A stretch of 64,000 nt of DNA, taken from positions 57,513,493 to 57,577,492 of the forward strand of contig OX419759.1 in the NCBI GenBank assembly GCA_948567375.1, written 5' to 3'. Below, piece after piece: positions 55,506-64,000 of the stretch; within the stretch, counting starts at the first letter, position 1; each line of letters begins with the position of its first letter. The notes below the pieces were generated by a model. It saw only the letters and a program-made list of their open reading frames with translations, made no database searches and was not told the origin of the DNA. This DNA is from Lunularia cruciata. Its lineage: Eukaryota > Streptophyta > Marchantiopsida > Lunulariales > Lunulariaceae. The position numbers and the translations under genes are program-made.

Positions 55506-55939
55506 GAACGAAAATGAAAATTTTATTCTTATAACTTTCACTGGATCCCAATGAATTCAATGTAACTCGTCGCAATTTTCGAGCAATTTCACGAGTCGTG
55601 GGAAACGGCCGCCCGAAATCAATCTCATCAATATCTTCCCGTATCTTAGCACGCATAATGAACGATGTGGTGCTACAAGAAGCCCTTGGAACGCATTTCT
55701 TCGGGAAGAACCGTCTAGTCTTCAACACTCAACCGGTTCTGTTACTCAGTAAACCGCGGAGGCTCATAAGCGCCATTGGAAGTCGGATGACTCGAGGTTG
55801 GCTCGTTCTTTCTAGGGAACTTCTTCTCATTCCATTTTGTATTCACCGCCTTCGATTGTAAATCCTTCGCCTTAGAGTTCTGTGAGGTTGCATTAGCGAG
55901 CATCTCACCACTGTGTAACCTTTCTGCCGCGGATGGCAA
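55506..55939 (-). other. Possible unrecognised coding remnant, minus strand
   Basis: Two consecutive open stretches in different frames: 55939-55742 (MPSAAERLHSGEMLANATSQ...) and 55728-55492 (MLKTRRFFPKKCVP..., DEIDFGRPFPTTREIARKLRR). GC content is clearly higher than in the flanks. No start context, splice signals or domain convinces me, so it may be a gene fragment or non-coding. Confidence 0.2.
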
Positions 55940-56942
55940 GTGATCCAGGATGACTCAACTGCACACCGACTTCCTTGCTTTTAAACACCATTTCGACTCG
56001 CGATAATTCCTTCCTGACTTCTTCCTCTTAAGACAGGACGAGCGAGTGGACAAATTCGTGATTTTGAAATAGCGAGCGCAACCCGGCACCCTCAAATTCA
56101 AATAGTGAATTCAACCCGACACCCTCAATTTATACGTTGGATTTCGCTTTAAATGTACTACACATTCAATGAATTCCCTAAGCTTTCCTTAATTTCGGGG
56201 GAGTCTTCCTGGGAGGATCCTCACAGAATCTAAACAGATCTGCTACATACCTGGATCTTCCAAGCATTTGTTCCATTCAAATAGTATATCACAGGGAGAT
56301 CATGTCAGCTACCATATATTCATGTCTGTCACTCTATAGTACATCTACCACTGCAGATGGTAGTCCTGCACTGTAGCCTTAAGTACTGCAGCGAGATGTG
56401 GAGGTAAGGGAAATCTGACCATTTGTAAAAATAGCAAGTTTGTCGTGCATACTAGAGAGGCATGTTGAGGTGAGGGAAATCTGGTCCATTGGTAATTTGG
56501 AAAGAATAAGTTCGTCCTATAAACTAAAGATGGACTGTCGCTATCTTCTGTGAATCTTAGCCTCTGGCACTTTTTGTCTCTGATTGTTTGAGTTTCTTTC
56601 CTCCTCTCTTGTATGTTAGGCTCTTGCTGGGATTTCACAGGTTTCAACAGGACGGGTAGATCATGTATAAACAATCTAGGGGAGTGACAGGGTGTTTCAG
56701 AATAAACCAACCTCAATTTGGAGTTGGAAAGAATATTGCAGATTCCCAAGTCAGGTCCGTTTGTTCTCTACAAAAAGGGAATGAATTCCATTGTTTCTTA
56801 CTTCCAAATTTTGCAGAGATTGGCAGGCATTGTGATTCTCAGAACAGAGTTCTGGGGATCACGGGCAGACGGCAGAAGTAATCCATATAGAGAGAAAAGG
56901 AGCGCCGGATTTCGATAGCTGTAATAATTTGACAAAGAAAAC
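55940..56942. other. Upstream region of the amidohydrolase gene
   Basis: Probably promoter and 5' UTR in its last few hundred bases. It contains an imperfect ~66-bp direct repeat (GGTAAGGGAAATCTG near 56403 and GGTGAGGGAAATCTG near 56469). The start codon context aaaacATGG at 56943 is favourable. A short frame at 56663-56918 has no recognised domain. Confidence 0.4.
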
Positions 56943-58582
56943 ATGGAGAGGGGACGGAGCGTTTGTTTATTGTTTGGTTTGTTGCAGCTGGCTTTGGTAG
57001 CCTCTGCTAACGGATTGAAGTATCCGAAAACGATTGACGTACATTGCCATTACATTCCGCAGTTCTACGCGGCTTTGCTCGAAGAGTACAATGTCTTTCC
57101 AGGTGGGTTAAACATGCCAGAATGGAGCGTCACCAAGCATATTGAAATGATGGATAGACTCAACATTTCTTGTTGTATCGCTTCTGTATCTACTCCGGGA
57201 GCAGTTCTCACCGAGGATTTTCCAGTGAACAAGAGTCGTGCGGTGGCTAGACTAGTGAATGAATTCGGGTACAACATGACGCAGGAGTATTCCACAAGGT
57301 TCAAGTTCTATGCCACTTTGACGTTACCAGATGTGGAGGGTTCTGTCGCTGAAGCTATCTACGCATTGGATAACCTCAAGGCGGCAGGAATTATTGTGTT
57401 AGCCAGTACCTTTGGTGAGATCTTCGGGAGTCCGTTGTTTGAGCCACTCTATGCTGTCCTCAACGAACGCAGAGCTACTGTGCTCATCCACCCAAGCAGC
57501 AATCCATGTAACAACAAGATAGATTGTAAGTACAATTTCACGTTCAACAGATTCTACAATGAAATCTAAGGCTGTAATGATTTACAAATCTTAAGTTGTC
57601 TGATGCAGAAATTCTGTTTGACAGCTCCATTCTGCCTACTACCGTGCCGATCACATTGCCAATGTGATCGGCAAAAATGATTTAGGTACAAATGTAGGCA
57701 GAATGGCGCTCAGTCGCTCGCGTAAGTTATCTCCTTATCTCTCTTCAGCCTGTCGGGCAAATCACCTCAGAAACTTTTCCAAAGTCTTAGTGTGGACCGG
57801 GCATGAATGAATCTCGAGTTCAATGTTAGCCTGAAATCAGAAATGCAAACGGATTCAAACAGTGAAGAAACTGGAGGAATGAAACAGCTTGTGAACTTTA
57901 TTTGCTCACCATTATGACTGGGAACTAGAGAATTGTCCATTGTAGATTTAAACTGTGTCCAACACTGCAGCACGACTAAGGCACATCTCGAATCAGTTCT
58001 GAGTTCTTCATACTATGTGTTCATATCTAACTGAAACCGTTGTTGTACGGTGTTTCCTATTCCGTTGTCACCTGCACAGTTCGGGCTGGTCAGTCTGGTG
58101 TTCCACCATACGTCATCGATTTCTTGCTGGATACAACGCGTGCTGCAGCTAATCTTCTTTACTATGACGTGGAATTGATGTACCCAAACATAAATTTCAT
58201 ACTCGCTCACTCTGGAGGTTTCCTTCCGTTTGCTGCTAGTCGAATCACGGGAGCTCTTTCGGCGACAAAAAGCACGACAAAGGATGCCATGCTCGCAAGA
58301 GTACAAAGATTTTACGTAGACACGGCCATCTCTACAAATCCGTCTGCTCTTCCCAGCACTCTAGCTGTCTTTGATCCAAACCACATTATCTATGGATCCG
58401 ACTTCCCTTTCTATCCTCTCACAAATATTATTCTGGACTCTTCAAATATGCAGGAATTCTCCGGCCTGAGCGACCATGAGAAGGACCAAGTTCACTTCGG
58501 AAATGCCGCGCAAATGTTCAGCCACACTTTCAATCAAGACTGCCGAACCGGAAAGAAATTCGATTATACTGAAATCTCATAG
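56943..58582 (+). CDS. Secreted ACMSD-type amidohydrolase/decarboxylase, two exons, 361 aa
   Basis: Exon 1 56943-57525, intron 57526-58079 (GTAAGT...TGCACAG, phase 1), exon 2 58080-58582. Residues 1-23 form a signal peptide (hydrophobic VCLLFGLLQLALVASA). The rest is an Amidohydro_2 (PF04909-like) TIM barrel: metal ligands H34-x-H36 (IDVHCHYIP), H183 (VLIHPSS), H238 (ILAHSGG) and D302 (IYGSDFP) are all present. PPYVIDFLLDTTRA (203-216) is typical of the ACMSD, gamma-resorcylate and 6-methylsalicylate decarboxylase group. These enzymes are metal-dependent non-oxidative decarboxylases of aromatic acids or related hydrolases. The substrate cannot be told from sequence. Family length is usually 320-380 aa, so the gene looks complete. 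The signal peptide implies an apoplastic or vacuolar enzyme. Possible ancient transfer from fungi or bacteria is inference only. Confidence 0.85.
57627..57706 (+). repeat. Two-part hairpin in the amidohydrolase intron
   Basis: Outer arms CCATTCTGCCTAC (57627-57639) and GTAGGCAGAATGG (57694-57706) are perfect 13-bp complements. Inside them TGCCGATCACATT (57645-57657) and AATGTGATCGGCA (57661-57673) form a second perfect 13-bp stem with a 3-base loop. It lies ~100 bases into the intron and could be a small foldback element or a structured RNA. Confidence 0.85.
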
Positions 58583-60119
58583 ATCATACACACACAAACA
58601 CAAGAAATGTTTTGTAGTTGAAAGAGAGCTCTCTAGAAGAAATAGAAAAGAGTTGCAATTTGGGCTTGTGAAGAAGAGATTTGTTAGTCCTCTTATGTTC
58701 TAATGTATAATTAGACCTAGAGAGTGGCGCACCGCCCGTATATTTACTCTCGCGTAGAAACTTTGTGCCATATCGCAGAAGAGAAATGAAAAAATGTGCT
58801 ATATCTCACTTCAAACTTTTACCAAGTCTGTTGTCTTCTGCTAACCTGGCCATTTATTTTTGTAGAAAGCATTATTTTTCCTATCATCCAATTATAGAGA
58901 GCACCAACTAAACACTTCGTCTCATTGATCGACGTTCTCCTTTCTCTGCACATAAGAACATATTTCATGTTACAAAGTCAAATTAAATATTCCCTTACAA
59001 ACTCCCACAAACTTGTAGAGATTTTCCCCTTCAAATACCCAACCACAATCCCTTTCTCCTTACAATGTACTACTTTCATCCCTCCCGATTGTCCAAACAA
59101 AATAAAATATGACTTTGGCATGCATTTCCAAAGCTCTTGATAGCTTGCCTCATATCTTGCTGTTTTCCTGGTCATTTTAGTTGAATATTTTTCTTCGATT
59201 ATGTCTGTTTCCAGTATTCACTTTTGAAATAAATTTTATGTAGCATGGAAATAATACTATTTTTTGACATGGACTATTAAATGATTTGAGTTGATTTGAT
59301 TTTTTTATAAAAGCTTTAGTGCCTTCCTGCAACACTTTAATATATTTATTCATTTTGCTCAAAATATTAACCATGACTTAAATATTTAAGAATAAATTGA
59401 TAATATAATTTTTCACTTGATATGATATTTAGAAGGTTTAGTACTAGTATATAAATAGAAAAACTTTACAGTAGTAAAACTAGTATTAATTGATATAATA
59501 GTTAATTCCAGTATTAATATGTTGATATGATATCGATATGATATTTAGAAGATTTAGTACTAGTATATCAATAGAAAAAATTTACATCTCTTTCAACAAA
59601 CATATATGCCCCATACTTTATACCACTGGCTACTTCTCATCCATCTCACCTCTTAACGCAAATATGTAACACAAAAGAGATTTAATTACAAACTCAAGCA
59701 TGTTAAATTCCATGTATAAGTATTAACTGGTGCAGTTAGTTGTAAAAAAAAAGTTTTTATTCAATTATTTAAATTTTTATTATAAAATTTTCAGTAGATA
59801 AATAATATACACAAAATTTAATTTAACAAAACAGAAAGCACAAATATGTTTAAAAGTTAATTGATTATGGCCAAGATATTCTAAAAGATTTATCATTAAA
59901 ATCACTACATGTGATTAAAAAAACATCTTCCAAAATTTGAAGTGTATGCCATCTTATCTTATGCAAGATAGATTTGCTTGTTTAAGTATAAAAAGAGAGT
60001 GTCTAGTCCTGGGGTTGAGGATATGGGAATCCATGGGAGAAGAAAAAGTCACTTTAGTCCTTGCAAGGCCGGCCATTTACTTGGCTCACGTAGACAGGAT
60101 TCCCAAAACGGTTTTTAAT
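58583..60119. other. AT-rich spacer 3' of the amidohydrolase gene
   Basis: 3' UTR and flank, then AT-rich DNA with no coding signal. It contains a ~52-bp direct repeat (GATATGATATTTAGAAG...TTTACA at 59419-59470 and 59535-59586, 116 bp apart, few mismatches). Short open frames (58925, 59177, 59937) show no domain. Confidence 0.5.
59419..59586. repeat. Direct repeat in AT-rich spacer
   Basis: Two ~52-bp units (59419-59470 and 59535-59586) share TTAGTACTAGTATAT and AATAGAAAAA blocks. The second unit is preceded by another partial GATATGATATC. Confidence 0.8.
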
Positions 60120-60587
60120 TGCACTCAGGTACGGGAATCTCCACGAGACACTTACCCTCGGAGATAACTCTCAAGTCTATCACCCTTGCACACTCTTTGA
60201 CCTCCTTGGTATGGTCCTTCATACCCCTTTTTTTTTAATAGAGTCCTACTTAGCAGGTCTCTTATACAACTTCTTGCTTAGGCAGTGCAACAGATACATG
60301 AGGAGTACAGATCAATAACACAACATACATGGCTTAACAGGAATCACACTCACACCTTAATATTCACAAAATTTAGGTAGAGTAATGGCTCATTCATTAC
60401 CCTTGGATACTTAGATCCTCAAGCCAATATCAATAATACAACCTCAGTTAAGGGTAAAATTCAGTTCCTGTAGCCCCAATGATACTCTCATTGTGTGCCA
60501 TCATGAACAAAGAGATTACAAGAGATAAGTGAATCTGTCCTTGCAAGAATCCCTTATTCCAGTCCTTGGTGGAGTCATGACTGCCTT

Positions 60588-61250
60588 TCATTTTGTGGTT
60601 CCCTCCCCAACAGCCTTGTTGATGGGCATCCACTTACCCATATTCTGGTATTTTATGAAGGCATCCTTATACTTCCTGATCTCACCTTCATATCTCGGTT
60701 GGCGGTGGTAATACCCCAAGGAATAGTAACGTGCCGGGAAGAGCTTCCTCTCCTCCTTCCGCAGTAGTCTCATCTTGATATAGAAATGCAGCACAAACGT
60801 TGAGAGGAAAGTAGGTCCTCCTATCATTTGTAATTGCTTGATAAGTTCTTGGATTTGATTATTGAACATCTTCATCCAGTCTGCGTGTTTATCTTCATGG
60901 AGTAGTTGGAAGAAGGTTGCTTGCACATTTTTCATGTATGTTGTCCGCAAAGATCTGAAAAACTTTATAACCAAGGTGACAGTGGTGCACTAAGTAGGGT
61001 CATGATATCCTTGCACCTTCCAACCATTCCCTATCTTCTTATGTTGAATGAGGATTCAAATTTCATGGCCATTTCTTTTGATGGTTGGGTTTTTGTCTTG
61101 ATCAAGGTGCGCTGCACTCATTGTTGAATCAAACCTGAGCACTTTCTGCCAATGCCCCTTAATCCATGCAAACACATTTCCTCTCAAGTCTAAGAAGTTC
61201 AGGTTCTTCTTCTCCTTAATCTCCATTACCATGCAAATCCCAAATCCCAA
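60588..61250 (-). pseudogene. Divergent homologue of LTR-encoded domain I
   Basis: Reading minus-strand frames in order: MEIKEKKNLNF...GNVFAWIKGHWQKVLRF (61250-61056); then, in a shifted frame with one stop, HKKIGNGWKVQGYHDPT; then LRTTYMKNVQATFFQLL, ADWMKMFNNQIQEL and PTFLSTFVLHFYIKMRLL (60974-60588). The same blocks occur in the same order at 42524-43105: MTEIIKNKCLN...GNPAQW...DWRLVLRR, KNGYKVESYKDP, RTTYVMKHQAKFF, NWARCFHGQTRQM, PPHYIVPFAAHFYLGLNLL. Spacing is similar throughout. A Tyr/Arg-rich tail (YYSLGYYHRQPRYEGEIRKY) follows here. Function unknown. Confidence 0.55.
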
Positions 61251-62320
61251 AGGTATGCAAATCCCAAATCCACATTAGACAGCATAAATGTGTTGAATTC
61301 AAGTACTTGGCATAGCAATAGTGTGTCCATTTCTCTAGTTTAGGTGACCACAATATGACACAAAATTTCTCTCTGCTCCAAGTGACCACAATGCGGCACC
61401 AGATTTCTTTTTGGGGAAGATATTGTGATAGAAAAGTGCACCTCAAATCAAATCCTCACTTTGCACTCTCAATTCTGTCAAGCTCTCTCAAATCTCTCAA
61501 ATTGCTCAAAGGTTCTAAGCTCTTCTTACTTCAAAAATCTCCCACCCACACAACTTCAAACACTCCAAGAATTGGGAGAGAGTCAAGATTATTCAATTGA
61601 CTTTTATATCCTTGCAAGAGTCTACATGTATACATTCCAGTTGATCCATTTCAGATTTTGGCAGGCATTTTTGGTGAAGCATCATGGTCCATGCATATGT
61701 GAAGCGGCACAAGGACTGATGGAGACCAAAACTGGTTCTTCATCCTACATGTCAGTTCCTAATTAAAACATGAAGTTGAAGCATTACCTATGGATGGCGG
61801 CTCCTGCATGTCATCCCACACTTGTGTTTGTGGTACTTGTGAACTTGAACATCCACTCCCTTCTTTGGGTGACTCTTTAGGAACTTCATGGAGCTTGAGG
61901 TATATGCCATAATTTATACCTTCAGGCATCATCCTACTCAACATGATGCGCTTATTTGGGAAAATAACAAAAGAATGGAGAATCTGCCTAAGGGAACATC
62001 ACGTGGGCTATGACAACAACTGAAATATGAACACTAAACACTAAACCCATATAATTTCTACTAAAAAATAATGGGGCACATCCATGGCTATGGGGTACCA
62101 CAATCCCCAAATTAAGCTCTAAACCAATTGGCACTAACCCTAATGTATCTACTCTATCCTACCTAATTGCAAACCTCCAGCTAAGTGTTGGAAGAGGGCT
62201 CCCAATGACATGGCAATGGTAAAACTGTCCTATTGTACACGACCATCACCCTTCTTATATACACATTGTTCCTCCGCTGACATCAAGTTCCCAGTAGGGC
62301 GTTACAATGATACTTGACTA

Positions 62321-62885
62321 TCAGGGTCTCCCACCATTATAAAGGGTGACTCTGATGGTTGTGGCATAGAGATTGCACCCCAAGGGCATAATGTATTTTG
62401 CATATGCACAAGGGTTTAGCAAGTCTCTACTTCCTTGACCTAATTGGCTTTCCCGCTGCATCTTCTCCTTGCATCTGAGAATAAGTTCATCCACATGCTC
62501 CTTGCATTCTTCCAGCTCTTGGCTGATCTTGGATAGGACATTATTGAATTTTTCATCAATGTGCTTTTGTAGCTTCTCATCCAACTTGGCCAATTGCTCT
62601 GATGAATACCTCTTTGTTTTTGGGGCATATATCTCCAACAACTCCCAGAGCTTTGCATGATGAACCTAGGTTAGTGCCGCTTCTCACACTTTCACTTTTG
62701 GCTGGTTTGCAATGTCCTCCACTACTTTTGATACTCACATCCACTCCTCGGCTAGGGTATCCTAGATGGACTACACTCCTATGTCTACCTCCTGCCTGAT
62801 CTGCACTTTGGAGGATCTGCTCATGGTCTTTGTGGCCATTGATGATCATGGTCAATTCCTCAATGCACATCTGGGCCTTCTCCAC
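62321..62885 (-). pseudogene. Coiled-coil segment of element F
   Basis: The frame 62641-62321 has SEQLAKLDEKLQKHIDEKF, SKISQELEECKEHVDELI and CKEKMQRESQLG, with heptad-like spacing of hydrophobic residues. The overlapping upstream frame 62885-62577 starts MEKAQMCIEELTMIINGHKD. It resembles the domain-plus-coiled-coil plan of the A LTR protein, but direct residue similarity to that coiled coil is weak. Confidence 0.4.
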
Positions 62886-63230
62886 CTCTATGTCAAGTGG
62901 ATGCTTGCCTTCAACACTTTAGCTATGGAGAACCTTCAAGTGCCACTTAAGAGATGTCATGCAGATAAATCTAGTCCTACAACGGAGGACCTAGATTTAT
63001 GGGAAGAAGGAGAGGTGACTTGTGCAACCCCATGTATAGCTGGCCTTTGATTTGGCTTGGGGAGGAGTGATATTCTGGACTCCCATAGTTGGGTGTCTCT
63101 CCACTAGGGCACATGAATTTCTCATAGACACTTACCTCGGAGATGGTTAAGGGGTCTATCACCCCCTTAAACCCTTTGGCCTCTTGGAGAGTGTCACTCA
63201 ATTTATGAGTAGCTAATTGATAGAGGAACT

Positions 63231-64000
63231 TACTATATCCTCTAATTACTTAGAAAAAGAATGCAACAAGCGATGAGATGCACTGAGCCAAAAAATGATC
63301 TTGAATCAAGCATTATGTTACTCCATGCACTCATCCATCAATTTAAAGCAATGAGGTTGAATCCAAATTTTTATGGTTTTTTGAGAGCTTGAGCCTTTTT
63401 TACTACAAGGCCTCACACAATGTATATTTGGATCATGGGATGATAGTCACTCCCATCATCTCTTATTACTCTATTCTTGAAGTTGTGAAAAAGACCAGCC
63501 TCCTTAACCTTCAAGAATCTTCTACTAAGAAGTTTTGTATCTAAATAACAAAAGACTAACTTGAGGACAATCCTCCCTTAAATACCTAGGCAAACCCAAA
63601 AAATAATTAAAAACTTGACCATAATCACTATGCTTAAAATAAGCTGCCACTACTTGCAATGTGACTCTCTCCTCATGCAACTTGTATCCCTCCATTAATG
63701 TTTACACCCGATAATCCTAATCTAACCCTAACAATGCACTAATGACTCTTAATTATAGTTCTAACTTGGGAGACCCCTCCCCCCCCCCCCCAAACATTGG
63801 TTCTTGCCTAAAAGTCCCATAGATTGGTTTCCACATATGAGGTCCCGCCTAAAGGTTCATGTAGATGAGTTCTTGTTGTTTCACCCCATGACATACCCTC
63901 TCTTACAACCTTGCACTCCAAGCAAGCTGTAACTTTTTCTTCTTCCTTTTTTTTGTGAGAGGGAAGAATTGGCACCTTCTTTGGTAGTAGGTTCTTGTAC
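63231..64000. other. Right end of window, no gene recognised
   Basis: Low-complexity AT-rich DNA with a C13 run at 63779-63791 and a T-rich stretch near 63950. No open frame over 60 codons with coding character was seen. It may still belong to element F. Confidence 0.4.

Larger units (their letters stand above)
60120..63230 (-). mobile_element. Element F: unclassified minus-strand repeat encoding a relative of the LTR-coded protein
   Basis: Coding-like minus-strand stretches (63201-62977, 62885-62321, 61250-60588, ~60230-60120) with stops between. The segments at 60120-60240 and 63090-63230 are diverged direct repeats (both encode a V-IDL/P-x-x-ISE block), about 3 kb apart, so F may be two tandem units or have repeated ends. 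No RT, integrase or transposase motif was found. The domain I similarity (see next entry) ties it to the family A LTR. Confidence 0.45.

Noticed and set aside
57767-58039. Extra exon within the amidohydrolase intron
   Set aside because: The joined exons already restore the HPSS...GVPPYVIDF spacing of the family in frame, and intron frames contain stops.
63779-63791. C13 homopolymer
   Set aside because: Simple sequence prone to sequencing error, with no associated feature.
1-64000. CRISPR arrays, bacterial operons, phage or plasmid genes
   Set aside because: No regularly spaced short repeats or such genes. All evidence points to eukaryotic nuclear DNA.

Overview
This window looks like nuclear DNA of a land plant with a large, repeat-rich genome. 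The evidence is several lineages of plant-type Ty3/gypsy and Ty1/copia retrotransposons nested inside each other, a plant-type telobox (TTTAGGG units) just upstream of one gene, GT-AG splicing, and large AT-rich spacers. The species cannot be fixed from sequence alone. A secreted ACMSD-type amidohydrolase gene is uncommon in flowering plants, so a bryophyte, lycophyte, fern or gymnosperm is my guess (inference). No rRNA gene, complete tRNA gene, CRISPR array or bacterial operon was seen.

Only two loci look like live host genes: a single-exon BTB/POZ-BACK-SPRY-like protein on the minus strand (10515-12311), and a two-exon secreted amidohydrolase on the plus strand (56943-57525 joined to 58080-58582). 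Nearly everything else between 1 and 54425, and 60.1-63.2 kb, is decayed mobile DNA.

Five retroelement families are named here for convenience. A: Ty3/gypsy with very long LTRs (TGTGGTACCC...GTTGTCACA, up to 3513 bp) that carry protein-coding sequence. B: Ty3/gypsy with ~690-bp LTRs (TGTAACACCC...) and a CCHC gag. C: Ty3/gypsy with LTRs starting TGTCACGCC. D: a chromovirus with a C-terminal chromodomain and ~790-bp LTRs. E: a further Ty3/gypsy pol fragment. A Ty1/copia RNase H remnant lies at 8.6-9.2 kb.

Order from left to right: A1 internal region and 3' LTR (1-7951); end of a second A copy (7952-8617); copia remnant; BTB gene; spacer; A fragment joined to B4 gag-pro (14556-17109); A LTR minus (17110-18650); C plus (18651-24650) holding a solo B LTR; A LTR fragment; B1 3' end; D pol and the first part of its LTR (28499-31543); B2 (31544-45547) inserted into that D LTR and itself carrying two A LTR insertions; rest of the D LTR; B3 3' end; inverted D LTR; gag fragment; C minus; E; unique AT-rich DNA; amidohydrolase gene; AT-rich spacer; a minus-strand element F.

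The most unusual signal is the protein encoded inside the family A LTR. A globular domain (called domain I here) is followed by a long coiled coil. It recurs in several LTR copies, and a recognisable relative of domain I lies in the otherwise unexplained minus-strand element F at 60.6-61.3 kb. I do not recognise this protein family.
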